From Paracoccaceae bacterium (lineage in GTDB: Bacteria > Pseudomonadota > Alphaproteobacteria > Rhodobacterales > Rhodobacteraceae), in the NCBI GenBank assembly GCA_007693835.1, contig RECW01000131.1:1-45858 (forward strand): DNA of 45,858 nucleotides. The letters run 5' to 3'. Below the pieces are notes generated by a model. That model was not told the origin of the DNA. It worked only from the letters and a program-made list of their open reading frames with translations, and searched no databases. Below, one piece after another: positions 27,513 to 37,150 of the stretch; within the stretch, counting starts at the first letter, position 1; each line of letters begins with the position of its first letter. Made by a program: the position numbers and the translations under genes.

Positions 27513-29312
27513 ATGAGCGACCAGAAGAACATGATCATGGCGGCGGCGCTGAGCTTCGTCGTGATCCTCGTCTGGCAGGTGTTCTTCGCGCCGCCCGCGG
27601 TCATCGACGACGCGACGCAGGTCGCCGAGCGCGCCTTCGACGGGGCGGCCGCGCCGCAACCGCTCGACGGGACGCCCGGCACGGTCGAGGTCGCGACGCC
27701 CGAGGCGGCGCTGGCGGCCGCCGAGCGCATCGACATCCGCACGCCGAAGCTGTCGGGCACCCTCTCGCTGAAAGGCGGGCGCATCGACGAACTCTCGCTG
27801 CTCGCCTTCCGCGAGACGCTGGACCCCGACAGCCCCAACGTCGAACTGCTGACGCCCTTCGGCGCGCAGCACCCCTACTACGCGGTCTGGGGCTGGATCC
27901 CGACGCGCGACGCGCCCGCCGGCCCGACGCCCGGCGCCGACACGCTGTGGAGCGTCGAAAGCGGCGACGCGCTTTCGCCGGGCCGCCCGGTGACGCTGGT
28001 CTGGGACAACGGCTCGGGCCTCGTGTTCCGCCGCACGATGCGGGTCGACGAGAACTACATGTTCACCATCGAGCAGTCGGTCGAGAACCTGACCGACCGC
28101 CCGGTGACGCTCGCCCCCTACGGCATCATCGCGCGCCACGGCGTGCCGCCGACCATCGGCTTCTACATCCTCCACGAAGGCGGCATCGGCATGACCGACG
28201 GTCGCCTCCACGAGTTCAGCTACTCGAACATCCTCGACCTCGCGCGCGACCCGGCGGAGGGCGGCCCGGCCGAGCGCCTGCCCGTGGCGAGCAACGGCTG
28301 GCTCGGCTTCACCGACAAGTACTGGCTCGCGGCGATGGCGGGCGGCCCGGACCGACCCTTCACCGCCGTCTTCCGCGCGGTCGAGACGGCGCAGGGTCCG
28401 GTGTTCCAGAGCGACCTGCGCCAGCCCGCGGTGACCGTCGCCCCCGGCGCGGCCGAGATCGCGTCGAGCTTCTTCTTCGCCGGCGCCAAGGACACGCGGC
28501 TGCTGCAGGCCTACGAGCGCGACCTCGGCATCGACGGGCTGATCAACGCAGTCGACTGGGGCTGGTTCTTCTTCCTGACCAAGCCGATCTTCCAGTTGCT
28601 GATGATCGTCAACGACGTGATCGGCAACATGGGCTGGTCGATCATCGCGCTCACCTTCATCATCAAGGCGGCGCTGTTCCCGCTCGCGTGGAAATCCTTC
28701 GTCTCCATGTCGAAGATGAAGCAGCTCCAGCCCGAGATGGAGAAGCTGAAGGAGCGCTGCGGCGACGACAAGCAGAAGCTCCAGCAGGAGATGATCGCGC
28801 TCTACCGCAAGGAGAAGGTGAACCCGGCGTCGGGCTGTCTGCCGATCCTGCTGCAGATCCCGATCTTCTTCTCGCTCTACAAGGTGTTCTTCGTGACGCT
28901 GGAGTTGCGCCACGCGCCGTGGATCGGCTGGATCCGCGACCTCTCGGCGCCCGACCCGACGTCGTGGATGAACCTGTTCGGCCTGCTGCCGTTCAGCGCC
29001 GACTCGATCCCCGGCATCCTGTCGCTGCTCTCGATCGGCGTGCTGCCGATCATCATGGGCGTGACGATGTGGATGCAGCAGAAGCTGAACCCGGCGCCGA
29101 CCGACCCGATCCAGGCGCAGATCTTCGCGATCATGCCGTTCATGTTCATGTTCCTGCTCGGCAGCTTCGCGAGCGGCCTCGTGCTCTACTGGATCGCCAA
29201 CAACGTGATCACCTTCTCCCAGCAATACGCGATCATGCGCAGCCAGGGGGTGCAGGTGGACTTCCTCGGCAACGTCAAGCGCAGCTTCCGGCGGCGCAAG
29301 CCGGCGGAGTGA
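27513..29312 (+). CDS. yidC: Membrane protein insertase YidC
   Basis: A 599-residue inner-membrane insertase of the long Gram-negative type. It has an N-terminal TM (about 7-26), a large periplasmic beta-supersandwich domain (about 70-340), and the conserved five-TM core: DWGWFFFLTKPIFQLLMIVN, GWSIIALTFIIKAALFPLAW, the cytoplasmic coiled hairpin (SMSKMKQLQPEMEKLKERCG), NPASGCLPILLQIPIFFSLY, and the last helices to ASGLVLYWIANN. It folds and inserts membrane proteins alone or with SecYEG. The core arginine-type positive region lies after the second TM. GGAG is 6 bases before the ATG. It starts a run with the MOSC gene (4 bases apart) and yihA. Confidence 0.97.
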   Translation: MSDQKNMIMAAALSFVVILVWQVFFAPPAVIDDATQVAERAFDGAAAPQPLDGTPGTVEVATPEAALAAAERIDIRTPKLSGTLSLKGGRIDELSLLAFRETLDPDSPNVELLTPFGAQHPYYAVWGWIPTRDAPAGPTPGADTLWSVESGDALSPGRPVTLVWDNGSGLVFRRTMRVDENYMFTIEQSVENLTDRPVTLAPYGIIARHGVPPTIGFYILHEGGIGMTDGRLHEFSYSNILDLARDPAEGGPAERLPVASNGWLGFTDKYWLAAMAGGPDRPFTAVFRAVETAQGPVFQSDLRQPAVTVAPGAAEIASSFFFAGAKDTRLLQAYERDLGIDGLINAVDWGWFFFLTKPIFQLLMIVNDVIGNMGWSIIALTFIIKAALFPLAWKSFVSMSKMKQLQPEMEKLKERCGDDKQKLQQEMIALYRKEKVNPASGCLPILLQIPIFFSLYKVFFVTLELRHAPWIGWIRDLSAPDPTSWMNLFGLLPFSADSIPGILSLLSIGVLPIIMGVTMWMQQKLNPAPTDPIQAQIFAIMPFMFMFLLGSFASGLVLYWIANNVITFSQQYAIMRSQGVQVDFLGNVKRSFRRRKPAE

Positions 29313-29316
29313 GGCG

Positions 29317-30057
29317 GTGCGCGTCGTCGAAATCCGCCGCCATCCGGTCAAGAGCGTCGGCTGGGAGGCGCTGGAGCGCGTGACGCTGACGCCCGGCGCC
29401 GCCCTGCCCTGCGACCGGCTGTGGGCGGTCGCCCACGGCGCCAGCCGCTTCCCCTTCGACGCGCCCGCCTGGAGCGACTGCGAGGAGTTCCTCCGCGTCG
29501 CCAACGCGCCCCGTCTCGCGCAGGTCCGCGCGGCGTGGGACGGCGCGCGGCTCGCCCTCTCCCACCCCGACGCGCCGCCGCTCGAAGCCGACCCGGAGAC
29601 GCCCGAGGGCGCGCAGGCGATCGCCGACTGGGCGGGCGCGCTGGCCGACGGCGCCGCCGGCCCCTTCCGCCTCGCGCGCGCGCCGCAGGCGCTGACCGAC
29701 ACCGACTATCCCACGGTCTCGATCAAGTCCCTCGCCTCGCTCCGCGCCCTGTCGCAGCGCATGGGGGCGAGGCTCGATGCGGGCCGTTTCCGCGGCAACT
29801 TCTGGATCGACGACCTCCCCGCGTGGGACGAGGCGGAGTGGCCCGGCCGCAGCTTGCGCGTCGGCGAGGCGCTGCTCCGCGTCACCGAGCGCGTCGGGCG
29901 CTGCGCCGCGACCGAGGCGAACCCCGCGACCGGCCGGCGCGACGCTCCCGTGCGCCGGGCGCTGCATGACGCGCAGGGCGCGGCGGATTTCGGCGTCTAC
30001 GCCGAGGTGGTCGAAGGCGGGGTGGTGCGCGCGGGCGACGCGCTCAGCTTCGCATGA
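29317..30057 (+). CDS. MOSC-domain protein (molybdenum cofactor sulfurase/mARC-like)
   Basis: A 246-residue protein with an N-terminal MOSC_N beta-barrel (VVEIRRHPVKSVGWEALERV, DRLWAVAH) and a MOSC domain. The conserved Cys is Cys196 in GRCAATEANPATGRRD, the residue that coordinates Mo or carries sulfur in this family. Members act in molybdenum cofactor sulfur transfer or in reduction of N-hydroxylated compounds. The GTG start lies 4 bases after the yidC stop, and the stop overlaps the yihA ATG (ATGA), so it sits inside an operon with two membrane/ribosome assembly genes. This position between yidC and yihA is typical for Rhodobacterales, although no functional link is known. Confidence 0.9.
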   Translation: MRVVEIRRHPVKSVGWEALERVTLTPGAALPCDRLWAVAHGASRFPFDAPAWSDCEEFLRVANAPRLAQVRAAWDGARLALSHPDAPPLEADPETPEGAQAIADWAGALADGAAGPFRLARAPQALTDTDYPTVSIKSLASLRALSQRMGARLDAGRFRGNFWIDDLPAWDEAEWPGRSLRVGEALLRVTERVGRCAATEANPATGRRDAPVRRALHDAQGAADFGVYAEVVEGGVVRAGDALSFA

Positions 30058-30683
30058 CGGATTTCTCCGACGAGGAGATCGAAGCCGCCCGCAAGCTGTT
30101 CGCCGGCCCTTGCGACTTCGCGAAGGGCGTGGTGGCGCTCGACGGCCTGCCCCCCGCAGACCGACCGGAGGTGTGCTTCGCGGGGCGCTCCAACGTCGGC
30201 AAATCGTCGCTGATCAACGCGCTGACCGGTCGCAAGGGCCTTGCGCGCGCCTCGAACACGCCCGGCCGGACGCAGGAGATCAACTATTTCGACCTCGGCG
30301 GCCGGCTGTGGCTGGTCGACCTGCCCGGCTACGGCTTCGCGCAGGCGCCGAAGGCGAAGGTCGAGGCGTGGACGCGGCTCGTCCGCGCCTACCTCGCCGG
30401 GCGCCCCACCCTCCGCCGGGTCTTCCTGCTGATCGACGCCCGCCACGGGCCGAAGCCGGTCGACGTCGAGATCATGGCCCTGCTCGACAAGGCGGCGGTC
30501 AACTGGCAGGCGGTGCTGACCAAGGCGGACAAGCCGTCGAAGGCGGACCTCGCCAGCGCCGTGGAGGCGACGCGGGCCGAGGCGCGCAAGCACCCCGCGG
30601 CCTTTCCGGACATCGCGCTCACCTCCTCCGAGAAGGGCGAGGGCCTCGCCGACCTCAAGGCGGTCGTCGCCTCTTTCCTGTGA
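30054..30683 (+). CDS. yihA: Ribosome biogenesis GTP-binding protein YihA/EngB
   Basis: A 209-residue GTPase needed for 50S subunit maturation. The G motifs are all present: G1 GRSNVGKSS, G2 region ASNTPGRTQEINYF, G3 DLPGYGFA and G4 TKAD, with a SxK-like G5 (TSSEKGEG). The N-terminus (MTDFSDEEIEAARKLFAGPC) is the usual YihA extension of this group. Length is normal. Its ATG overlaps the MOSC stop by 4 bases; a gap of 96 bases follows before the MFS gene. Confidence 0.97.
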   Translation: MTDFSDEEIEAARKLFAGPCDFAKGVVALDGLPPADRPEVCFAGRSNVGKSSLINALTGRKGLARASNTPGRTQEINYFDLGGRLWLVDLPGYGFAQAPKAKVEAWTRLVRAYLAGRPTLRRVFLLIDARHGPKPVDVEIMALLDKAAVNWQAVLTKADKPSKADLASAVEATRAEARKHPAAFPDIALTSSEKGEGLADLKAVVASFL

Positions 30684-30779
30684 AGCCTCCCCGCGTTCCG
30701 ACGCCGCAGCCGGGCGCGCGCCGTTTTCGCCTTTAGCGACCATCCCCGTCGCCCGCGCGCGAGACGCGCCGTCAAGGCG

Positions 30780-32039
30780 ATGCGATGCTTCCGCGCCATG
30801 CTGATCCCCTCGCTCCCCCTGCTCCCCGGCGGCGCGCCTGCGCCCGACGCCCGCGCCTTCGCGATGCTGGGCGGCGTCGAGGCCGTGGTGCGCGGCCTGT
30901 TGCTCTCCGCGACGCCGGTGCTGGCGTATCGCGCGATCGGCGACGCGCAGGCGCTCAGCGCGGTCTACACCGCGGCCGGGGTCGCGGCGCTCGGGCTCGC
31001 GCTGGTCACGCCGTGGCTCGGGCGGTTCGTGGCGCGGCGGCGGCTTTATGTCGGCTCGGCGCTCGGCTTCGTGCTCTCCGCCGCCCTCGTCGCGGCGGAT
31101 GCGGACTGGGTCGTGGCGGCGATCCTCGTGAACGCGCTCGCGACCGTCGTGATGACGATCTGCTTCAACGCCTACCTGATGGACTACGTGGCGCGCGCCG
31201 ATCTGGGCCGCGCCGAAAGCCTGCGGCTGTTCTGGTCGGCGGGCGCGTGGGTCGGCGGGCCGTTCCTCGGCGTCTGGCTGATGGAGACGATGGGGTCCGC
31301 CGCGCCCTTCGTCGCCTCGGGCGGCGCGGCGCTCGTGCTGATCGCCCTGTTCCTGCGGCTGCGCTTCGGCGAGGGCCGCGCGATCCGCCGCGCCAAGGGT
31401 CCGCCGCCCTCGCCGCTCGCCCACCTCGGCCGCTTCCTGCGCCGCAGGCGGCTGGTGGCGGGGTGGGCGCTCGCGACGACGCGTTCCTGCGGGTGGATGG
31501 CGTTCTTCATCTACGGACCGGTCTACGCGGTGCAGTCCGGGCTCGGGGAGTTGACCGGCGGGCTGATCGCTTCGCTCGGGTCGGCCTTCCTGTTCCTGTC
31601 GCCGGGGTTCGCGCGGGTCCTGTCGCGGCTCGGGGTGCGCAAGACGGTGGTGGCGGGGTTCGGCGGCGGCGCGCTCGGCTGGGCGCTGGCGGCCGGGTTC
31701 GCCGGCGCCGCGCCGTGGCTCGCGGTGGCCGGGCTCCTCGGCGCGGCGCTCTTCATGGCCTCGCTCGACGTCTCGGCCGGGCTGCCGTTCCTGATGGCGG
31801 TCAAGCCCGGCGAGCGGGCGGAGATGTCGTCGATCTACGCGACGTTCCGGGAAAGCTCGCTGATCGCGACGCCGGCCGCGGGCGGGCTCGCGCTCGGACT
31901 GGGGGGCATGCCGGTCGTCTTCGGGGCCGTGGCGCTCGCCTACGCCGCGGCGGGGGTCGGCGCGCGGGGGCTGCCGGCGCGGCTCGGCCTGCCGCGGATG
32001 CGCCTCGCGCCACTGGCGGCTGCGGCGCCGACGGCGTAG
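30780..32039 (+). CDS. MFS transporter
   Basis: A 419-residue polytopic protein with about 12 membrane segments in two halves joined by a basic loop (about 205-220, [20 protein letters not shown]). Motif-A-like residues are seen in the first loop ([13 protein letters not shown]), and the second half has [20 protein letters not shown]. Direction and substrate are unknown. ATG at 30780 and ATG at 30798 are both possible; the latter would start [12 protein letters not shown], and neither has a strong SD. It lies between yihA and argB and is a lineage-specific-looking insertion in that otherwise conserved run. argB follows after 34 bases and may be co-transcribed. Confidence 0.85.
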   Translation: MRCFRAMLIPSLPLLPGGAPAPDARAFAMLGGVEAVVRGLLLSATPVLAYRAIGDAQALSAVYTAAGVAALGLALVTPWLGRFVARRRLYVGSALGFVLSAALVAADADWVVAAILVNALATVVMTICFNAYLMDYVARADLGRAESLRLFWSAGAWVGGPFLGVWLMETMGSAAPFVASGGAALVLIALFLRLRFGEGRAIRRAKGPPPSPLAHLGRFLRRRRLVAGWALATTRSCGWMAFFIYGPVYAVQSGLGELTGGLIASLGSAFLFLSPGFARVLSRLGVRKTVVAGFGGGALGWALAAGFAGAAPWLAVAGLLGAALFMASLDVSAGLPFLMAVKPGERAEMSSIYATFRESSLIATPAAGGLALGLGGMPVVFGAVALAYAAAGVGARGLPARLGLPRMRLAPLAAAAPTA

Positions 32040-32073
32040 AAGGCGCGCCGAAACCCTCCCGAGGGAGCCGCCG

Positions 32074-32976
32074 ATGGAGAAGTCCCGCGCCATGAAACGC
32101 GACTGGGTCGCCACCGCCCGCACGCTGAGCGAGGCGCTGCCCTTCCTCCAGCGCTACGACGACCGCGTGGTCGTCATCAAGTTCGGCGGCCACGCCATGG
32201 GCGACGACGAGGCGATGGCGCATTTCGCCCGCGACGTGGTGCTGATGAAGCAGTGCAACGTGCACCCCGTGATCGTGCACGGCGGCGGGCCGCAGATCGC
32301 GTCGATGCTCAAGCGCCTCGGCGTCGAATCGACTTTCGTCGACGGCCTGCGCGTGACGGACCGCGAGACCGTCGAGGTGGTCGAGATGGTCCTGGCGGGC
32401 GCGATCAACAAGCGCATCGTCTCGGCGATCAACGCGCAGGGCGGGCGCGCGGTGGGGCTTTCGGGCAAGGACGCGAACCTGCTGATCTGCGAGAAGCTGA
32501 CCCGCACCAAGAAGGACCCCGGCAGCGCCATCGAGCAGGCGCTCGACCTCGGGTTCGTCGGCGAGCCGACGCAGGTGAACCCGGCGGTGCTGGAGACCTT
32601 CCTGCGCTCGGACTTCATCCCCGTCGTGGCCCCGGTCGGCGTCGGCCGTCAGGGCGAGACCTACAACGTGAACGCCGACACCGCCGCCGGCGCCGTCGCC
32701 GCCGCGCTCAAGGCAGAGCGGCTGCTGCTGCTCACGGACGTGGAGGGCGTGCGCGACCGCGACGGCGACGTGATCACCGACCTGTCGCCCCAGCAGTGCC
32801 AGCGCCTGATCGACGAGGGCGTGATCGCCGGCGGCATGATCCCGAAGGTCCGCACGGCGCTCGACGCGGTGGAGGGCGGCGTCGGCGCCGCGGTCATCCT
32901 CGACGGGCGCGCGCCGCACGCGGTGCTGCTCGAGCTGTTCACCGCCCACGGCGCCGGCACGCTGCTCCGCCGCTGA
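32074..32976 (+). CDS. argB: Acetylglutamate kinase
   Basis: A 300-residue enzyme of the amino-acid kinase fold that phosphorylates N-acetylglutamate, the second step of arginine synthesis. Diagnostic parts are [14 protein letters not shown] (catalytic Lys at about residue 36), [38 protein letters not shown] and [11 protein letters not shown], with GGMIPKV near the end. The extended N-terminus (about 28 residues before the core) is the form found in arginine-inhibited kinases and in proteobacterial enzymes that make a hexamer. GAGGGAG precedes the ATG. It converges with the DUF3108 gene 8 bases downstream. With argG it makes two arginine genes in the window, unlinked. Confidence 0.97.
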   Translation: MEKSRAMKRDWVATARTLSEALPFLQRYDDRVVVIKFGGHAMGDDEAMAHFARDVVLMKQCNVHPVIVHGGGPQIASMLKRLGVESTFVDGLRVTDRETVEVVEMVLAGAINKRIVSAINAQGGRAVGLSGKDANLLICEKLTRTKKDPGSAIEQALDLGFVGEPTQVNPAVLETFLRSDFIPVVAPVGVGRQGETYNVNADTAAGAVAAALKAERLLLLTDVEGVRDRDGDVITDLSPQQCQRLIDEGVIAGGMIPKVRTALDAVEGGVGAAVILDGRAPHAVLLELFTAHGAGTLLRR

Positions 32977-32984
32977 TATACCCC

Positions 32985-33725
32985 TCAGCGCACGCGGGTG
33001 AGTTCCGCGGGGCCGAAGCGCGTCGCGACCGAGATGCGGTGCGGCCCCCAGAGGCCGTCGGCGAGCGGCGCGAGCGAGACCTGTATCGCGTCCGGCTCCG
33101 ACAGCCGCCGCACGCCCCGCGCGTCCGGCCGATGACCCGAAACCGCGCGATACCGGATCGCGCACTCGACCACGCCGTCGGCCGCGGCGCGCGCGCCCTC
33201 GAAGGCGAGATCGAAGCGCGTCAGACCGCTGAACACCGGCGCGACCCGCCGGCAGAGCGTCTCGGGCGCCGCGTCCGCCGGCGCGGCGACAACGAGAGCC
33301 GTCAGCGGATCGAGCACGCCTTCCTTGTCGGCCTCGGCGACGGGCACGCGGCCCTCCAACACCTCGGGCGGCGGCGGAGGGGCGCTCTCCCACCGCACGG
33401 CGCGGCCGTCCTCGAAGTCGATGGCCAGCGATCCCGGCCTGCGCACGCCCTCATACGACAATCGGTGCCGCTCGGGGAAAAGGCCCTCGCCGTTCGCCGC
33501 GCCCTCTGCCGTCGCGACGCCTTCGCCGCCCCAGAACAGGAAGCGCAGCCGCGCGCGGCCTTCGAGGCGATAACGGTCGTCCACGCGTTGCGCGCGCAGG
33601 CTCGCCTCGCCGATCGGAAGACCTGCCACGGTGACGCGATAGGCGGCCGCCCCGGGGTCTTCCTTCGATGCGCCCAGAGGCGACGCGAGAAGGAAAGCGG
33701 CGGCGGCGCAAGCGAGACGGCGCAT
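32985..33725 (-). CDS. DUF3108 domain secreted protein
   Basis: A 246-residue exported protein with a Sec signal (MRRLACAAAAFLLASPLGA, cleavage likely after residue 19). The mature part is a single DUF3108 domain: AAYRVTVAGLPIGEASLRAQ, YEGVRRPGSLAIDFEDGRAV, DPLTALVVAAP and a C-terminal AELTRVR strand. DUF3108 proteins are periplasmic beta-rich proteins of unknown function found in many Proteobacteria. GGGAG lies 9 bases before the ATG. The frame is open far upstream (to 34688), but that part overlaps the hydroxylase gene and is not real. It is divergent from the hydroxylase gene and convergent with argB. Confidence 0.88.
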   Translation of the reverse strand: MRRLACAAAAFLLASPLGASKEDPGAAAYRVTVAGLPIGEASLRAQRVDDRYRLEGRARLRFLFWGGEGVATAEGAANGEGLFPERHRLSYEGVRRPGSLAIDFEDGRAVRWESAPPPPPEVLEGRVPVAEADKEGVLDPLTALVVAAPADAAPETLCRRVAPVFSGLTRFDLAFEGARAAADGVVECAIRYRAVSGHRPDARGVRRLSEPDAIQVSLAPLADGLWGPHRISVATRFGPAELTRVR

Positions 33726-33986
33726 CGTTCTGGCTCCCCCGGAAGACGCTATTGTCGTCGAATGATATAGAACCCCGGGCGCGCTTGTCGCCGACTTCCG
33801 CGCTTCCGGATCTCCCGGGGCTCGCGGGCCCGCGCTGTCGCGCGCTCCGCTTCGTGGCGGCGCCATCGGATCGTCGCGCGCAGGGCCTTGCGAAAAGCGC
33901 CGCCGCGGCGGCCCGGACGGTGGGAAAACAGGCCCCGATCCCCTACTTTCGCGAAGCAGGTGCGGCGTCCAGCGACGGGGTTGTGG

Positions 33987-34781
33987 ATGGAAGGCGAAGC
34001 GTTCTTGAGGTTCGGCGTGTTCGCCGGCGTGTTTCTGGCGATGGCCCTGTGGGAGCGGACGGCGCCGAAGCGCCAGTTGCTGTTGCCGGTCTCGGGCCGA
34101 TGGACGACCAACTGGGCGATCGCGATCCTCGACACGGCGCTGGTGCGGCTGCTGTTCCCGCTCGCCGCGGTCGGCGCTGCGCTCGACGCCTCGGCGCAGG
34201 GGTGGGGCCTGTTCAACGCCCTCGGCGCGCCGTTCTGGCTCGCGTTCGCGCTTTCGGTGCTGGCGCTGGACTTCGCGATCTGGTTGCAGCACCTGATCAG
34301 CCACAAGGTTCCGGCGCTCTGGCGTCTCCATCAGGTGCACCACGCCGACCGCGACCTCGACGTGACCACGGCGATCCGGTTCCATCCGGTCGAGATCCTG
34401 CTGTCGATGGCGCTGAAGATCGGCCTCGTCTACGCCCTCGGCGCGCCGGCGGCGGCGGTGATCGCGTTCGAGATCATCCTGAACGGCATGGCGATGTTCA
34501 ACCACGCCAACGTCCGCCTGCCGAAGCAGGTCGACGCCGCGCTGCGCCTCGTGGTGGTGACGCCCGACATGCACCGCGTCCACCACTCGGTGCGCCGCGC
34601 CGAGCACGACGCCAACTACGGCTTCAACCTGTCGATCTGGGACCGCCTGTTCGGCGTCTACGTCGACCAGCCGGCCGGCGGCCATCACGGCATGCGGATC
34701 GGCCTGGAACCCTATCAGGGCGAGGAGCCGGCCCGCCTCGGCTGGACGCTGGCTCTCCCCTTCCGCCGCATGAAGGCGTAA
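33987..34781 (+). CDS. Fatty acid hydroxylase/sterol desaturase superfamily membrane protein
   Basis: A 264-residue integral membrane di-iron enzyme. The eight-histidine pattern of the family is visible: WLQHLISHKVPALWRLHQVH (HxxxH and HxxHH, with a further H in the next residues), FNHANVRLP, and MHRVHHSVRRAEHDANYG. These enzymes hydroxylate or desaturate fatty-acyl chains, sterols, carotenoids or ether lipids with O2. The ATG at 33987 is chosen because the open frame upstream to 33888 is Arg/Pro-rich and overlaps a non-coding promoter region. The acyl-CoA ligase gene follows after 32 bases, so the two are likely co-transcribed and may act on related lipids. Confidence 0.88.
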   Translation: MEGEAFLRFGVFAGVFLAMALWERTAPKRQLLLPVSGRWTTNWAIAILDTALVRLLFPLAAVGAALDASAQGWGLFNALGAPFWLAFALSVLALDFAIWLQHLISHKVPALWRLHQVHHADRDLDVTTAIRFHPVEILLSMALKIGLVYALGAPAAAVIAFEIILNGMAMFNHANVRLPKQVDAALRLVVVTPDMHRVHHSVRRAEHDANYGFNLSIWDRLFGVYVDQPAGGHHGMRIGLEPYQGEEPARLGWTLALPFRRMKA

Positions 34782-34813
34782 CCTCCCGCGAAAAGGCGGG
34801 GGAGGATGAAGCC

Positions 34814-36307
34814 GTGAACCTGGCCGGCTGGCTGGCGGCCGCCGCGCGGCTGCGGGGAGACGCCCCGGCGCTGATGACCGGCGCGCGCGTCGACGCCGAT
34901 TACGCAGCGTTCGCCCGGCGCGCGCAGGGGCTCTCCGCGGGGCTCGCGCGCGCGGTCGGCCTGCGGCCCGGCGCGCGTCTGGCGCTGTTTCTGAAGAACC
35001 GGCCCGAGTATCTCGAAGCCATGCAGGCTGCGTGGTGGGCCGGCGCGGCGGTCGTGCCGATCAACGCCAAGCTCCACCCGCGCGAGGCGGCGTGGATCGT
35101 CGAGCACGCCGAGGCCTGCGCCGTCGTGACCGACGACCCCGCCCTCGCGGTCCCCTGCCCCACGCTCTCGCTCGCCGACCTCCGCCGGCTGCGCGAGACC
35201 GAGGGCGCGGGCGACCCGGCGCGCACGCCCGACGACGCGCTCGCGTGGCTGTTCTACACGTCGGGCACCACCGGGCGGCCGAAGGGCGTGATGCTCTCGC
35301 ACCTGAACCTCGCCGCCTGCGCGCTCTGCTACCCGCTCGACGTCGACCCGCCGACGCCGCGCGACGCCGCGCTCTACGCGGCCCCCATGTCGCACGGCGC
35401 GGGGCTCTACAGCCTCGTCCACGTCCGGGCGGGCGCGCGCCACGTGGTCCCCGAGTCGCAGGGCTTCGACCCGACCGAGATCCTCGATCTCGCGCCGAGG
35501 CTCGGCGACGTCAGCTTCTTCGCCGCGCCCACCATGGTGCGCCGGCTGGTCGACGCGGGCGGCGACGGCGAGGGGATCCGCACGGTCGTCTACGGCGGCG
35601 GGCCGATGTACGTCAGGGACATCGAGGACGCGGTGGCGCGGATGGGGCCGCGCTTCGTGCAGATCTACGGGCAGGGCGAAAGCCCGATGACCATCACCGC
35701 CCTCTCGCGCGCCCTCGTCGCCGACCGAAAACACCCCGACTGGCGCGCGCGGCTCGCCTCGGTCGGCGTGGCGCAGAGCTGCGTCGACCTCGCCATCGCA
35801 GGCCCCGAGGGCGGCTTCGCGGAGCCGGGCGAGGACGGCGAGATCCTCGTGCGCGGCCCGCAGGTGATGCGCGGCTACTGGCGCGACGAAGCCGCCAGCG
35901 CGGCCGCGCTTACGGACGGATGGCTGCGCACCGGCGACGTCGGACGGCTGAGCGCGGACGGCTTCCTGACTCTCACCGATCGCGCGAAGGACGTGGTGAT
36001 CTCGGGCGGAACCAACATCTACCCGCGCGAGGTGGAGGAGGCGGTGCTGGAGCACCCGGACATCCACGAGTGCTCGGTGGTCGGCCGGCCGGACCCTGAG
36101 TGGGGCGAGGCGCTGGTCGCCTTCGTCGCCATGCGGCCCGGCCGCGCCTTCGACGCCGCGGCGCTGGAGGCGCATCTGCTCGCGCGCATCGCCCGCTTCA
36201 AAAGGCCGCGTGACTGGCGCGTGGTGGATTCGCTGCCGAAGAACGCCTACGGGAAAGTCCTGAAAACCGACCTGCGCGCGCGTCTCGCCAAGGAGAACGA
36301 CCCATGA
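34814..36307 (+). CDS. Acyl-CoA ligase (class I AMP-forming)
   Basis: A 497-residue ANL-superfamily ligase that would activate a carboxylic acid with ATP and CoA. Core motifs occur in order: FYTSGTTGRPKGVMLSH (P-loop, A3), VYGGGPMYVRD and QIYGQGESPM (A4-A5), TGDVGRLSADG (A7), RAKDVVISGGTNIYPREVEE (A8 hinge) and PKNAYGKVLKTDLR with the catalytic Lys (A10). The GTG at 34814 has GGAGG with 8 bases of spacing; a much longer upstream open frame is the shadow of the hydroxylase gene. Its stop overlaps the ATG of bdhA (ATGA). With a hydroxybutyrate dehydrogenase partner, the substrate could be acetoacetate, 3-hydroxybutyrate or a fatty acid. Confidence 0.9.
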   Translation: MNLAGWLAAAARLRGDAPALMTGARVDADYAAFARRAQGLSAGLARAVGLRPGARLALFLKNRPEYLEAMQAAWWAGAAVVPINAKLHPREAAWIVEHAEACAVVTDDPALAVPCPTLSLADLRRLRETEGAGDPARTPDDALAWLFYTSGTTGRPKGVMLSHLNLAACALCYPLDVDPPTPRDAALYAAPMSHGAGLYSLVHVRAGARHVVPESQGFDPTEILDLAPRLGDVSFFAAPTMVRRLVDAGGDGEGIRTVVYGGGPMYVRDIEDAVARMGPRFVQIYGQGESPMTITALSRALVADRKHPDWRARLASVGVAQSCVDLAIAGPEGGFAEPGEDGEILVRGPQVMRGYWRDEAASAAALTDGWLRTGDVGRLSADGFLTLTDRAKDVVISGGTNIYPREVEEAVLEHPDIHECSVVGRPDPEWGEALVAFVAMRPGRAFDAAALEAHLLARIARFKRPRDWRVVDSLPKNAYGKVLKTDLRARLAKENDP

Positions 36308-37110
36308 CCGCCATGCTTTCCGGCCGCCTCGCCCTCGTCACCGGCTCGACTTCGGGCATCGGGCTCGGCATCGCAAAGGCGCTCGGCGCGGCGGGGGCGC
36401 GCGTCGCGGTGCACGGCCTCGCCGCGCCCGAGGAGCGGACGGCGGCGGTCGAGGCGGCGCAGGCGGCCGGCGCGCCCGAGGCGCGGTTCTTCGACGGCGA
36501 CCTGCGCGACCCGGCGAAGATCGGCGCGCTGATGGACGCGGTCGCCGCCTGGGGCCCCGTCGATATCCTCGTGAACAACGCAGGGATGCAGAAGACCGTG
36601 GCGCTCGCAGATGCGGAGCCGGGGCTCTGGGACGCGGTGATCGCGCTCAACCTCTCGGCCGCCTTCCACACCATGCGCGCCGCCATGCCGGGCATGAAGG
36701 CGCGCGGCTACGGGCGGGTGATCAACGTCGCCTCGGTCCACGGCCTCGTCGCGTCGAAGGAGAAGGCGCCCTACGTCACCTCCAAGTTCGGGCTTGTGGG
36801 GCTCTCGAAGGTGGCGGCGCTCGAATACGCCGACGCGGGCGACCGCGAGTCGGGCGGCGTGACGGTGAACTGCATCTGCCCCGGCTGGGTCGAGACGCCG
36901 CTGATCGAGCCCCAGATCGCCGCGCGCGCCGACGCGCACGGCGGCGACCGCGCCGCGGGCGTCGCCGCGCTGCTGTCCGAGAAGCAACCGAGCCTGCGGA
37001 TGGCGCAGCCCGACGACATCGGCGCGCTCGCCGCGTTCCTGTGCGCGAAGGCGGCGCACAACATCACCGGCGCGGCGATTCCGGTGGACGGCGGCTGGAC
37101 GGCGCAGTGA
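36304..37110 (+). CDS. bdhA: 3-Hydroxybutyrate dehydrogenase (SDR family)
   Basis: A 268-residue short-chain dehydrogenase interconverting 3-hydroxybutyrate and acetoacetate with NAD. The cofactor loop is [10 protein letters not shown] (13-22) and the NNAG motif is at 91-94. The residues that bind substrate in characterised 3-hydroxybutyrate dehydrogenases are all here: Gln96, Ser144, His146, Lys154, Tyr157, Gln204 and Trp265. That separates it from the many generic SDRs. It acts in PHB or ketone-body use. The ATG overlaps the ligase stop by 4 bases, so it is translated together with the ligase. lpxD follows 40 bases later and could continue the transcript. Confidence 0.94.
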   Translation: MTAMLSGRLALVTGSTSGIGLGIAKALGAAGARVAVHGLAAPEERTAAVEAAQAAGAPEARFFDGDLRDPAKIGALMDAVAAWGPVDILVNNAGMQKTVALADAEPGLWDAVIALNLSAAFHTMRAAMPGMKARGYGRVINVASVHGLVASKEKAPYVTSKFGLVGLSKVAALEYADAGDRESGGVTVNCICPGWVETPLIEPQIAARADAHGGDRAAGVAALLSEKQPSLRMAQPDDIGALAAFLCAKAAHNITGAAIPVDGGWTAQ

Positions 37111-37150
37111 GCGGCGCCGGCGTCCGCGCCGCCGCCGACGGAGGCTGCCC

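Noticed and set aside
26031-29702. 1223-codon open frame on the minus strand across yidC and the MOSC gene
   Set aside because: It is antisense to two well-supported genes, is rich in Arg/His/Glu/Asp repeats typical of high-GC shadow frames, and has no family motif.
33668-34813. 382-codon N-terminal extension of the acyl-CoA ligase
   Set aside because: It overlaps the hydroxylase gene out of frame; a GTG with perfect SD begins the true domain at 34814.
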